A model generated the notes under the pieces. The model was not told the origin of the DNA and ran no database searches. It worked only from the letters and a program-made list of their open reading frames with translations. From an uncultured Nostocoides sp. (GTDB taxonomy: Bacteria > Actinomycetota > Actinomycetes > Actinomycetales > Dermatophilaceae), in the NCBI GenBank assembly GCA_936931335.1, contig CAKZIH010000295.1, forward strand, positions 1 through 13,312: DNA of 13,312 nucleotides, written 5' to 3'. The first letter of the stretch is position 1, and every line of letters starts with the position of its first letter. A program made the translations under genes and the position numbers. Shown in pieces: positions 1 through 7,787 of this stretch.

Positions 1-697
1 GACCCATCACATCGGCCAGTGCGGTACGAGCGGTCACCGCATTGACGGTGCCCACCTTGATCAGGCCGTCATCCCGGCGTATGTCGTGATCCGCCAGCGC
101 CTGCAGGTATCCCGCCAGCCGCTTCGCGCTGGTCGAGACGGATGGCGGGTCGCCGAAGAACGCGATGCGCCGGTGGCCGTGCTCGAGCAAATGGCGGGTG
201 GCCGCATAGGCGCCGCCGGCGTCGTCCTCGATGACGCTGTCCGCAGTGAGCTGGCCCGGGGCCCGGTCCACAAAAACCACGGGCGTGCGCTGTAGCCAGG
301 GCTTGAGATAGGACTGGTCGGCGGCCACCGGACAGGCGATCAAGCCGAGCAACTGCCGCTGCAGCAGGGCCTCCACCGCGGCCTGCTCGTGCTCCCCGTC
401 ATACCCCAGACTGGTGACGATGACCGCTCTATGTCGTTGGCGGGCAATGGATTCCACCGCTTGAATGATCTCGGCGAAGAATGGGTCGGCGATATCCGGC
501 ACGGCTATACCGATGGCCGCATCACGGCCCGCCCGGAAGGTCACCGCGAGTTGGTTAGGGACATAGTCGAGTTCCGAGACCGCGGCCAGCACCCGCCGGC
601 GGGCCTCCGCGGAGACATATCCCTCGTCGCGTAGCACCCGGGATACGGTCTTGGCGCTCACGCCGGCGCGCGCGGCGACCTCGCGCATGGTGCTCAT
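1..697 (-). CDS. LacI-family transcriptional regulator, C-terminus cut by window edge
   Basis: This is a DNA-binding repressor or activator expected to sense a small ligand, usually a sugar. About 232 of the usual 330-350 residues are present. The N-terminus shows the LacI helix-turn-helix (residues 4-24, with AGVSAKTVSRVL as recognition region), followed by the hinge (LDYVPNQLAVTFRAGR, residues 43-58) and the start of the periplasmic-binding-like sensor domain (IGIAVPDIADPFFAEII). The start is the ATG at 697, with AAGG about seven bases upstream; a second in-frame ATG lies at 688. The start overlaps the stop of the upstream kinase-like gene as ATGA (694-697), so the two are probably translationally coupled. 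The hinge is odd: Phe54 sits where LacI proteins normally have the leucine that wedges into the minor groove, and Val52 sits where Arg is usual. The family is certain. The ligand and targets cannot be read from the sequence. Confidence 0.93.
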   Translation of the reverse strand, partial: MSTMREVAARAGVSAKTVSRVLRDEGYVSAEARRRVLAAVSELDYVPNQLAVTFRAGRDAAIGIAVPDIADPFFAEIIQAVESIARQRHRAVIVTSLGYDGEHEQAAVEALLQRQLLGLIACPVAADQSYLKPWLQRTPVVFVDRAPGQLTADSVIEDDAGGAYAATRHLLEHGHRRIAFFGDPPSVSTSAKRLAGYLQALADHDIRRDDGLIKVGTVNAVTARTALADVMG

Positions 698-1281
698 CTG
701 ACGCCTTGGGGACGACGGTCGGCGGGCGCGCGTCCCAGGCGGGAAAGGACTACTGTCGCGATCTCGTGCGGCGCATGCGTGGCATCGACCGCTAGATGGG
801 GAACCACCGGGGCGGCCAGGTCGAGCCGGTCGATCCACTCCGGATCCGGCTTGACCAGATCGCGGCCCGCCGCCCGGCGGCCAATACGCGACCGGAGTTC
901 ATCGAGCTCGATCCGCAGCCAGACCAGCATCACCTCTGCCCCGGCGGCTGCCAACTGGTCGTGAAGGGCGGCGAAGGCGGCGGGGTCGCGCCGCTCGCGA
1001 GTGAAGGGGGCCACGAGAACGACATCGGTTCCCACGCTCAGGGACGCCACGGCGAGCGCGGTGAGGGTGGCATAGCGCGCGGAGCGGGTGGCCCCGGCCA
1101 GCCTCGTATCGTCGAGATCGCGCACCCCGAGCAACTCGCCAACGACCTCCACCAGCGGCTCGGTGGCCGAGTCCAAGTCGATGAGCGCTGCCCGGCTGGC
1201 TCGGGCCAGCTGCTGCGCGACGGTCGACTTGCCGGCCCCGGGGGCTCCGGTGACCAACACGGCGAGTGGGGGCCGACTCAT
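694..1281 (-). CDS. P-loop (AAA/kinase-type) ATP-binding protein, coupled to lacI
   Basis: A 195-residue soluble protein with a clear Walker A motif, GAPGAGKST (residues 12-20), after a hydrophobic beta strand (LAVLVT). An acidic strand end (LIDLDS, near residue 36) follows. An Arg-rich lid-like segment (RSRIGRRAAGRDLVK) lies in the C-terminal half. This layout matches small-molecule kinases of the shikimate/gluconate/adenylylsulfate-kinase type, but I see no substrate signature that decides between them. The chosen ATG at 1281 is the last one before the P-loop; the reading frame stays open upstream to 1467 but gives low-complexity sequence. The stop overlaps the lacI start by four bases, so kinase and regulator are made together. 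By analogy with gluconokinase/LacI pairs, the regulator could sense the kinase substrate or product; this is inference. It could also be a general AAA ATPase of unknown role. Confidence 0.85.
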   Translation of the reverse strand: MSRPPLAVLVTGAPGAGKSTVAQQLARASRAALIDLDSATEPLVEVVGELLGVRDLDDTRLAGATRSARYATLTALAVASLSVGTDVVLVAPFTRERRDPAAFAALHDQLAAAGAEVMLVWLRIELDELRSRIGRRAAGRDLVKPDPEWIDRLDLAAPVVPHLAVDATHAPHEIATVVLSRLGRAPADRRPQGVR

Positions 1282-1370
1282 GGCGTCAGCCTGCCAGCCC
1301 ACGCTTCCGGCCACCCCCCGAGGGTTGCCCGGGAGTTGCTCCCTCCCCCAATCGGTAGGCCGCCCCGGGC

Positions 1371-2226
1371 TCAGTCCGCATCCCGCCCGGCGAGATCGGT
1401 GACTGCCGGCCCCTCCAGGAGGGTCCCGTCCGCAGCGAAGCGGGAGCCGTGCAGCGGGCAACCCCACGACTTCTCCGCATCATTCCAGCGCACCACACCG
1501 CCCAGATGGGTGCACACGGCCGAGACGCGGCAGGTGACCCGTCAACGGTGGAGACGGCTTTCGGCTTGCCGGCCCGGCCACGTCCGACGACCCCTTCGCC
1601 TTCCGCCGGCGGCACATCGGGGCAATCCGTGCATTTCCGCGCCAAGGTCTGTTCCATGAGGATGCCGCCATGCGCGGCGAAGTCGGCCAGCAGTGCGTCG
1701 AGGACCGCGAGCGGGTCGATCTGGACCTGGTCGGCGAGGGTGATGGCACCCTCGATGTCGAAGGGCAGTTCCGACTCATCGCGCCACGCGACGTCCAGGC
1801 CGCCCGTGCGACAGGCGTCCAACTCGGTCCGCAAATCTTCGCCACCCTGCTCGGTGACCGCATACGTCCAGGCGGGTCGGCGCTAATAGTCGACCCCGTG
1901 CTCATCCATGAACCGGGTAAGCCAGGCCTGGCCTTCCCGGTTGGCCTCGACATAGGTCTGCAGCACCTGCTCGGAGTGATGCTTGGGAATCTCGGAAACA
2001 CCGAACCTTGCAGCAGGGACAGCTTCGCGGTGGTATGCCCGGTGGTGACGGCGCCGACCCGGCGCGCCTCGAGCAGGGCCACGCGCTGTCCCGATCGGGC
2101 CAGCAGGGTGGCGGTGGTCAGGCCCGTCAAGCCCGCGCCCACCACGATGGTGTCGACCTGCGCGCCCGGGACGAATTCGCTGGTGGGAGCCGTAGGCGGG
2201 TGCGCATCGAACCAGATCGAGGTCAT
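1371..2226 (-). pseudogene. Decayed FAD-dependent oxidoreductase with C-terminal Rieske [2Fe-2S] domain
   Basis: The 5' part from ATG 2226 reads as an intact DAO-type N-terminus with a dinucleotide-binding GxGxxG (IVVGAGLTGLTTATLLA) and the family-typical GHTTAKLSLLQGS. Four lesions follow. (1) After LLQGS, near 1990-1997, the homologous reading continues one frame over (SEIPKHHSEQVLQTYVEANR), as expected from loss of one base. (2) An in-frame TAG at about 1886-1888 breaks HGVDY-stop-RRPAWTYAVT, where the family usually has Gln, so CAG to TAG is likely. (3) The text jumps from the end of the first FAD region (HGGILMEQTLA) to the pre-Rieske linker (DVPPAEGEGVV); roughly 200 residues of the usual ~500 are missing. 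(4) Near 1528 the frame shifts again into a good Rieske domain with CTHLGG and CPLHGSRF, ending at TGA 1371-1373. Several independent lesions make sequencing error unlikely. The gene is almost certainly non-functional as a full-length enzyme. Confidence 0.9.
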
Positions 2227-2316
2227 GAGTCATGGTCTCACTCGCCTGTGTCTCGACCCCGCTAACCGCGTGGTCATCTTCCGGCCACCACGCATTGAAC
2301 CGCACGAACACGCAGT

Positions 2317-2343
2317 GCGTGACAAAAATCGGTGATGTCACGC
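2317..2343. repeat. 8-bp inverted repeat GCGTGACA-N11-TGTCACGC
   Basis: The arms (2317-2324 and 2336-2343) are perfect complements separated by 11 bases. The element lies in the 131-base gap (2227-2357) between the stop of the phosphotransferase gene and the start of the decayed oxidoreductase, 15 bases past the phosphotransferase stop on the minus strand. As RNA it is a moderate hairpin with a T-rich loop on the minus strand, so it could end phosphotransferase transcription. As DNA it has the shape of a dimeric-regulator operator for the now-broken downstream gene. I see nothing else recognisable in this gap. Confidence 0.5.
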
Positions 2344-2357
2344 TGCCTCGCCGGATC

Positions 2358-3503
2358 TCAGCCCGGAGAGCGGCCACACGGAGCGAGGGCCGGACCCAGC
2401 GTCGCGGTGAGCGAGCGGATCGACTCGGCGTGGTGGGCGGCGGGGGTTTGTCGCGGGTCACCCGCCACCCAGAGCAGGTAGGCCAACACCGCGAAGCCTT
2501 CCAGCGCCAGCCACAGATCCCGCCGCCGGCGCAGCGCGTCGAGATCTCCGCGCCCACCCGCCTCCCGGTATGCCGTGAGCAAGCCGGTGATCTGCCGGTC
2601 GGTCAACGGCCCATACCAGGGGTGAGCGTGCACCTGCCCGCCGACAAAGGCGAGATCGCGCGCCGGATCGCCAATCTGCGTCCACTCCCAGTCGATCAAT
2701 CGTGGCGTGCCTTGGGCCACCAGGATGTTGGTGAGTGCCGGATCGCCGTGGAGTTGCGAAAAGGACGCGAGCGCGGCGAATTCGGCGGCGAGCTCGCGTC
2801 CGTATGCCCGCATCGGGGCGACGAAGGGCTCCCATACGGCCCGGGCACGGGAGTCCAGGCGCGGACTCCAGTGGGCGACGATGCCCTCGATCTCGGCGGG
2901 TAAGTCGATCCCGACCTGAGCGGAGTCGGACCGGCTCGCCGGGCCAGATGGCGCGCCGGCGGCGGTCACCGGCCCCGGGCATGGCCACTGGCGCTCGTGC
3001 AGGCGGGCGAACGAGGCCGCCAGCTCGGCGCGCATCGCATCCGTCCACTGCGCCGCGGGCAGGACCACACCCAGGACGAACGACTGCACCAGATACGGAT
3101 AACTGTGTTCGGCGTCGTCGGAACCGGCCCGCTCCCCCAGCCCGATCGCCTCCATGCCGATCGCTCCCCGCCCGATCGCCTCCAGTCCGATCGCCCCCAT
3201 CCCGATCACACGGGGCCCCAACCCGGCCGGCGCCAACCGCAAGCCGGTGAACTCCTCCACCGCGGGCACCGGCAACTCCCCAGTGGGCCGGCGGGCGAGG
3301 CGCAGAATCAGCGCGCCGCCCTGCTCCCCAGCGTCGTCAGCACCGGGCCCCCCGAGAGCACCGGGGTCGCCAACCCGCCATACGGAGTAGGACTCGCCCT
3401 GCCCCACCCAGGTGAGCTGGCCGGAGTCACCGACGCCGGCGAACCAATCAGGATGTCGGGCGACGATCTCCCATACCTGCGCGGCCGACCAGTCCTGCGT
3501 CAC
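2358..3503 (-). CDS. Aminoglycoside/macrolide phosphotransferase-family (APH) kinase-like protein
   Basis: A 381-residue cytoplasmic protein of the APH fold (PF01636 type). The N-lobe has a glycine-rich loop (WVGQGESYSVW, residues 32-42) and an ILRLARRP strand resembling the LRIPRRP strand of macrolide kinases. The catalytic loop is LHGDPALTN (His252, Asp254, Asn259), and the metal-binding segment is LIDWEW (Asp271) followed by GDPARDLA. These residues suggest an active ATP- or GTP-dependent small-molecule kinase. The substrate is unknown, and many chromosomal members are not resistance enzymes. The start chosen is GTG 3503, preceded by a run of six G followed by AAG about seven bases upstream. 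An upstream ATG at 3623 would add 40 residues of poor quality and run into the ppdK leader. Oddities are a linker of small residues (about 46-64) and five tandem pentapeptides at residues 101-125, neither expected in the family. It is divergent from ppdK. Confidence 0.88.
   Translation of the reverse strand: MTQDWSAAQVWEIVARHPDWFAGVGDSGQLTWVGQGESYSVWRVGDPGALGGPGADDAGEQGGALILRLARRPTGELPVPAVEEFTGLRLAPAGLGPRVIGMGAIGLEAIGRGAIGMEAIGLGERAGSDDAEHSYPYLVQSFVLGVVLPAAQWTDAMRAELAASFARLHERQWPCPGPVTAAGAPSGPASRSDSAQVGIDLPAEIEGIVAHWSPRLDSRARAVWEPFVAPMRAYGRELAAEFAALASFSQLHGDPALTNILVAQGTPRLIDWEWTQIGDPARDLAFVGGQVHAHPWYGPLTDRQITGLLTAYREAGGRGDLDALRRRRDLWLALEGFAVLAYLLWVAGDPRQTPAAHHAESIRSLTATLGPALAPCGRSPG
3129..3203 (-). 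repeat. In-frame 15-bp x 5 tandem repeat encoding GxxAI pentads
   Basis: Within the phosphotransferase gene the protein reads GMGAI-GLEAI-GRGAI-GMEAI-GLGER (residues 101-125). The plus-strand DNA shows the unit as CCGATCGCCTCCATG-like 15-mers, four of them containing CGATCG. The fifth unit is degenerate. The unit is a multiple of three, so copy number can change without breaking the frame, as in a coding minisatellite. The copies differ mainly at two positions (Met, Leu or Arg; Gly or Glu), so the array is not freshly duplicated. Confidence 0.85.
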
Positions 3504-3637
3504 GTGTCTTCCCCCCGAGATCCGTATGTCGGCGGCCAGCCCCGACGCTGCAACACCCACTATTGTCCTGCCCAAGAGGCCCCACCCCTTCGGCTGGTAG
3601 CCAGGGCGGGGCGCGACGCGCACTGCAAGGAGGCATC
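3504..3637. promoter_or_regulatory. Divergent promoter region of the phosphotransferase gene and ppdK
   Basis: This 134-base gap must hold both promoters. I see no convincing -35/-10 pair; TATTGT at 3561-3566 is the best -10-like hexamer for the plus strand. The ppdK ribosome-binding site is a strong AAGGAGG at 3627-3633, four bases before GTG 3638, and this decides the start. The leader can fold: CCCCaCCC (3580-3587) faces GGGcGGGG (3604-3611), with a small inner GGCT/AGCC stem at 3592-3602. CACGTG (3501-3506) overlaps the phosphotransferase start codon. Confidence 0.5.
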
Positions 3638-6346
3638 GTGGCGACCTACGTCTACCAATTCGCCGAGGGCAACAAGGACCAGAAGGACCTACTCGGGGGC
3701 AAGGGGGCCAATCTCGCCGAGATGGTCAACATGGGCCTGCCGGTGCCGCCCGGCTTCACCATCTCCACCGACGCGTGCAAGGCGTACCTGGAGACGGGAG
3801 ACGTGCCGGCGAGCCTGCGCGTCGAGGTGACCATGGCCCTGCGCCAGACCGAGGACGAGATCGGCCGGCATTTCGGCGCCGACACCCAGCCGCTGCTGCT
3901 CTCGGTCCGCTCGGGCGCCAAGTTCTCCATGCCCGGCATGATGGAGACCGTCCTCAATGTCGGCCTGAACGACCGCTCCGTCGAGGGCCTGGCCAAGTTC
4001 GCCGACGACGAGCGCTTCGCCTGGGACAGCTACCGCCGCTTGATCCAGATGTTCGGCAAGACCGTCCTCGGCATCGAGGGCGAGCTCTTCTCCGAGGCGC
4101 TGGAAGAGATCAAGCACCAGGCCGGCGCCAAGTTGGACACCGACCTGAGCGCCGAGGACCACAAGAATGTCGTCGCGGCCTACAAGCAGATCGTCCGCGA
4201 CCAGACCGGTGAGGACTTCCCGCAGAACCCCCGCGACCAGCTCGATATGGCCATCGAGGCCGTCTTCAACAGCTGGAACACAGAGCGCGCCCGCCTCTAC
4301 CGGCGCCGCGAGCGGATCGCTGACAACCTCGGTACCGCCGTCAATGTCATGGCGATGGTCTTCGGCAACCTTGGCGAGTCCTCCGGCACCGGCGTCTGCT
4401 TCACCCGCGACCCGTCCACCGGCCACACCGGCGTCTACGGCGACTACTTGCCGAATGCCCAGGGCGAGGATGTGGTGGCCGGTATCCGCAACACCTTCCC
4501 CCTGTCCAAACTCGAGGAACTCGACCCCAAGTCGTATGCCGATCTGCGCGCCGCGATGCGCCGCTTGGAGACGCACTACCGCGATCTGTGCGATATCGAG
4601 TTCACCATCGAGAGCGGCAAGCTCTGGATGCTGCAGACGCGGGTCGGCAAGCGCACCGCCGCGGCGGCTTTCCGGGTGGCCACCCAGTTGGTCGACGAGC
4701 GGCTGATCACCCTGGACGAGGCGCTGGAGCGGGTCAGCGGTCAGCAGCTGAGCCAGTTGCTCTTCCCCCACTTCGACGCGGGCGCGGGCATCGAGCCGCT
4801 GACCAAGGGCCTGGGCGCCTCCCCTGGCGCCGCCGTGGGCGAGATCGTCCTGGACAACGAAGCCGCCGCCGAGCACCAAAAAGCCGGCAAGAAGTGCATC
4901 CTGGTGCGCCGGGAGACCTCGCCCGAGGACCTGCCGGGCATGGTTGCCTCCGCCGGGGTGCTCACCGCGCGCGGTGGCAAGACCTCGCACGCGGCCGTGG
5001 TCGCCCGTGGCATGGGCATGTGCGCCGTGGTCGGCGCCGAGGCAATTCAGGTCGATATGACCGCGCGGACCATCCGGGTCGGTGACACCGAACTCAAAGA
5101 AGGCGATGTCATCGCCATCGACGGGGCCACCGGTGAGGTCTTCATCGGGGAGGTCCCGGTCGTCGACTCCCCCGTCCTGACCTATATCGCCGAAGGCATC
5201 GACGCGGCCGAGAAGGCCGTGCACGGCGACTCCGAGACCACCGACCTGATCCGCTCCGTCGACCGGCTGCTGCGGTATGCCGATGGCGTGCGCCGCCTGC
5301 GCGTGCGCGCCAATGCGGACACCGCCGAGGACGCCGAGCGGGCCCGGGCGCGCGGCGCGCAGGGCATCGGCCTGTGCCGCACCGAGCACCAGTTCCTCGG
5401 CGATCGCCGCCAGAACATCGAGGACCTGATCCTGGCCAACACGCCCCAGGACCGCAAGGCGGCCCTGGACGCGCTGATCCCGCTGCAGCGGGCCGACTTC
5501 GTCGACCTGCTCACCGCCATGGATGGCCTGCCCACGACGATCCGGTTGATCGACCCGCCATTGCACGAGTTCCTGCCCGATTTGACCGAGCTGTCGGTCA
5601 AGGTGGCGCTCGCCGATGCCGACGGCGGCGCCGATGAGCACGACCGGGAACTGCTCGAGGCCGTGGAGCGGATGCACGAGTCCAACCCCATGCTCGGTTT
5701 GCGCGGGGTGCGGCTCGGCCTGAAGATCCCGGGCCTGTTCGCCCTGCAGATCCGAGCCATCGCCGAGGCCGCCGTGGAACTCATCCAGCAGGGCAAGAAG
5801 CCCAAGCCGGAGATCATGGTCCCGCTCATAGGTTCCGTGCGGGAGATGCAGATCGTGCGCGACGAGGCCGAGGCGATCATCGCCGAGGTGGGGGAGGCCT
5901 CCGGCACCCCGTTGAGCATCCCGATCGGCTGCATGATCGAACTGCCGCGGGCGGCGCTGACCGCATACCGGATCGCGGAAGAGGCGGAGTTCTTCTCCTT
6001 CGGCACCAACGACCTGACCCAGACCACCTGGGGCTTCTCGCGCGACGACGTGGAGGCCGGGTTCTTCCCGGAGTATCTCGACAATGGGGTGCTCACCATC
6101 AGCCCCTTCGAGACCCTCGACGCCCTCGGCGTCGGCCAGTTGGTCAAGATCGGGGTCGAGGGCGGGCGCAAGACCCGCCCGACCTTGCACGCCGGCGTAT
6201 GCGGTGAGCACGGCGGCGACCCGGAGTCCATCCACTTCTTCCACAAGGTGGGCCTGGACTACGTCTCGTGCAGCCCCTTCCGGGTGCCGATCGCGCGCCT
6301 GGAGGCGGGCCGCGCCGCCGTCATCAAGGCGGACAGCGACGCCTGA
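3638..6346 (+). CDS. ppdK: Pyruvate, phosphate dikinase
   Basis: This enzyme interconverts pyruvate + ATP + Pi with PEP + AMP + PPi in the cytoplasm, linking glycolysis and gluconeogenesis to the pyrophosphate pool. The 902 residues match the usual 870-900. The N-terminal ATP-grasp nucleotide-binding domain includes GGKGANLAEMVNMGLPVPPG near residue 16 and ESSGTGVCFTRDPSTG near 249. The central phosphohistidine domain has GGKTSHAAVVARGMG with the carrier His451; Thr449, two residues before it, is the site that PPDK regulatory proteins phosphorylate in plants. The C-terminal PEP/pyruvate TIM barrel has SFGTNDLTQTTWGFSRDD near residue 788 and HAGVCGEHGGD with the catalytic Cys855. GTG 3638 with AAGGAGG is the clear start. 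It appears to be a single-gene transcript closed by the hairpin at 6372. No PPDK regulatory protein gene lies nearby. No frameshift or missing catalytic residue was seen. Confidence 0.98.
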   Translation: MATYVYQFAEGNKDQKDLLGGKGANLAEMVNMGLPVPPGFTISTDACKAYLETGDVPASLRVEVTMALRQTEDEIGRHFGADTQPLLLSVRSGAKFSMPGMMETVLNVGLNDRSVEGLAKFADDERFAWDSYRRLIQMFGKTVLGIEGELFSEALEEIKHQAGAKLDTDLSAEDHKNVVAAYKQIVRDQTGEDFPQNPRDQLDMAIEAVFNSWNTERARLYRRRERIADNLGTAVNVMAMVFGNLGESSGTGVCFTRDPSTGHTGVYGDYLPNAQGEDVVAGIRNTFPLSKLEELDPKSYADLRAAMRRLETHYRDLCDIEFTIESGKLWMLQTRVGKRTAAAAFRVATQLVDERLITLDEALERVSGQQLSQLLFPHFDAGAGIEPLTKGLGASPGAAVGEIVLDNEAAAEHQKAGKKCILVRRETSPEDLPGMVASAGVLTARGGKTSHAAVVARGMGMCAVVGAEAIQVDMTARTIRVGDTELKEGDVIAIDGATGEVFIGEVPVVDSPVLTYIAEGIDAAEKAVHGDSETTDLIRSVDRLLRYADGVRRLRVRANADTAEDAERARARGAQGIGLCRTEHQFLGDRRQNIEDLILANTPQDRKAALDALIPLQRADFVDLLTAMDGLPTTIRLIDPPLHEFLPDLTELSVKVALADADGGADEHDRELLEAVERMHESNPMLGLRGVRLGLKIPGLFALQIRAIAEAAVELIQQGKKPKPEIMVPLIGSVREMQIVRDEAEAIIAEVGEASGTPLSIPIGCMIELPRAALTAYRIAEEAEFFSFGTNDLTQTTWGFSRDDVEAGFFPEYLDNGVLTISPFETLDALGVGQLVKIGVEGGRKTRPTLHAGVCGEHGGDPESIHFFHKVGLDYVSCSPFRVPIARLEAGRAAVIKADSDA

Positions 6347-6371
6347 GCGTCCCCACGCCATACCTCAGCGG

Positions 6372-6405
6372 CGGGGGTAATCGGTTCTCGAACCGGTTAC
6401 CCCCG
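6372..6405. terminator. Strong hairpin terminator between convergent ppdK and desaturase genes
   Basis: A 15-bp stem (6372-6386 with 6391-6405) encloses the four-base loop CTCG. Pairing is complete except for one T-G wobble. It starts 25 bases after the ppdK stop codon and ends 51 bases before the desaturase stop on the other strand, so it can serve both. Only a weak T-rich tail (GCGTTTGTCC) follows on the plus strand and none on the minus, as is common for actinobacterial terminators. Confidence 0.85.
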
Positions 6406-6456
6406 GCGTTTGTCCTGTCGGACGGTGCCTATTTCTCCGGCCGCCGCCAGCGCCGC

Positions 6457-7767
6457 TCAGACGGTGGACGGCAGGTGCCGCTTGCCGCGCGCGGCACCCT
6501 CGCCGCGCGCCACCGCGCCGATGGCCGAACGCACCACGGACCAGCGGGACCGGCCGGGCTCGACGTTCGGCAGGGCGAGGCGGCATACCTTGCGGTAGAC
6601 CTCGAAGGCCTGCTTGGGCAGCGGACCGGTCACATAGTGCAGGTCGTTGCGCTGCATGAGGTCGCGGATCTTGGGCGCGATCTGGGCGTAGCGGTTGGAG
6701 GGCATGTCCGGGAAGAGGTGGTGCTCGATCTGGTGGCTCAGGTTGCCGGACATCAGGTGCATGAACCGGCTGCCGACGATATTGCCGCTGCCGAGCATCT
6801 GCCGCAGATACCACTCACCGCGGGTCTCCCCCTCGATCGAGTCGGTCTCGAAGGTGTCGATGCCGTCGGGGAAGTGCCCGCAGATGATGACGGTGTTGGT
6901 CCACAGATTGCGCACCACGTTGGCGGTGAAGTTCGCGGTCAGGGTGGGCAGGAAGCCCGGGCCGGACAGCAACGGATGCAGCACATAGTCCTTGGCCATC
7001 TGCCGACCGATCTTGGTCAGCGCGGTCCTGGCGTTGGTCCGGAAGGTCTCCTTGTCCGCCTCGCTGAGCTCGTTCCAGTTCTGCAGGTTGCCCCGGGCTT
7101 CCAAGTCGTAGGCCGCGATGCCGTATTCGAAGAACATCGCGTTGACCAGATGCCAGATCGGCTGGCCGAGGTGGAAGAGTTCCCACTCCTGGTCCTCGTC
7201 CACCCGCAGCAGCCCATAGCCGAGGTCGTTGTCCCGGCCCAGGACGTTGGTATAGGTGTGGTGCAGTTCGTTGTGGCTGTGCTTCCACTGCTCGGCGGGG
7301 CTGGCCATATCCCAGTCCCAGGTGGAGGAGTGGATCTTGGGGTCGCGCATCCAGTCCCACTGCCCGTGCAGGATGTTGTGACCGATCTCCATATTGTCCA
7401 GGATCTTGGCGATCGACAGACCCACCGTGCCGATCCAGAAGGCCGGCCGGACGCCCTTGACCTTGACCCCGCTGAAGAGCAGCACCGCGCGGCTGCCGAT
7501 CTCCAGCGAGCGCTGGATCGCGATGATCCGCCGGATGTATGCCGCGTCCTTGGCCCCTCGCGAATCCATCACCTCGGCGCGGATCGCGTCGAGTTCGAGG
7601 CCGATGGCCTCGACCTGTTCGGGCGTCAGGTGCGCCATCGGGTTGGGCTTGCCGGACTTCTTGGGCTCCTGCAGCCGGTCCGGTGCCGGGGCGTGAGCCA
7701 GCCGGGAGTTGATCTTCGTGGCCGCGGCGGGGGCGGCGGCGGTGGGTCGCTCGGGAGCCAGGGTCAT
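6457..7767 (-). CDS. desA3: DesA3-type membrane fatty acyl-CoA desaturase
   Basis: A di-iron membrane desaturase that introduces a double bond into an acyl chain using O2 and two electrons; M. tuberculosis DesA3, the closest family I recognise, is a stearoyl-CoA delta-9 desaturase. The 436 residues carry the three histidine boxes: HNILH (130-134), HNELHH (165-170) and QIEHH (346-350). The surrounding text is typical of the DesA3 group (AKILDNMEIGHNILHGQWDWM and LFPDMPSNRY). The N-terminal 40 residues are Pro/Ala/Lys-rich and poorly conserved. The start is ATG 7767, with AAGGA about nine bases upstream; upstream in-frame codons would enter the reductase gene. It lies 20 bases downstream of the reductase gene on the same strand, the same order as Rv3230c then Rv3229c in M. 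tuberculosis, so the two form an operon for electron supply and desaturation. The exact chain length and position of the double bond are inferred from the family. Confidence 0.94.
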   Translation of the reverse strand: MTLAPERPTAAAPAAATKINSRLAHAPAPDRLQEPKKSGKPNPMAHLTPEQVEAIGLELDAIRAEVMDSRGAKDAAYIRRIIAIQRSLEIGSRAVLLFSGVKVKGVRPAFWIGTVGLSIAKILDNMEIGHNILHGQWDWMRDPKIHSSTWDWDMASPAEQWKHSHNELHHTYTNVLGRDNDLGYGLLRVDEDQEWELFHLGQPIWHLVNAMFFEYGIAAYDLEARGNLQNWNELSEADKETFRTNARTALTKIGRQMAKDYVLHPLLSGPGFLPTLTANFTANVVRNLWTNTVIICGHFPDGIDTFETDSIEGETRGEWYLRQMLGSGNIVGSRFMHLMSGNLSHQIEHHLFPDMPSNRYAQIAPKIRDLMQRNDLHYVTGPLPKQAFEVYRKVCRLALPNVEPGRSRWSVVRSAIGAVARGEGAARGKRHLPSTV

Positions 7768-7787
7768 CGGTGGGTGTCCTTGCCTTA

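Noticed and set aside
1329..1343. Small GGGAG-TTG-CTCCC hairpin between the decayed oxidoreductase and the kinase-like gene
   Set aside because: A five-bp stem with a three-base loop and no T-tract is within chance for this base composition.
1371..2226. Reading the broken oxidoreductase as programmed frameshifting
   Set aside because: A nonsense codon and loss of some 200 residues accompany the shifts, and no slippery heptamer is seen at the junctions, so decay is the better explanation.
2358..3503. Calling the APH-fold protein an aminoglycoside or macrolide resistance enzyme
   Set aside because: Fold and catalytic residues are clear, but substrate specificity is not readable, and chromosomal members have many substrates. 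There is no mobile element nearby.
3689..6361. An 890-codon open frame on the minus strand, fully opposite ppdK
   Set aside because: The plus strand encodes a complete ppdK with all motifs. The antisense frame gives Gly/Asp/His/Gln-rich, domain-free text typical of the complement of high-GC codon usage.
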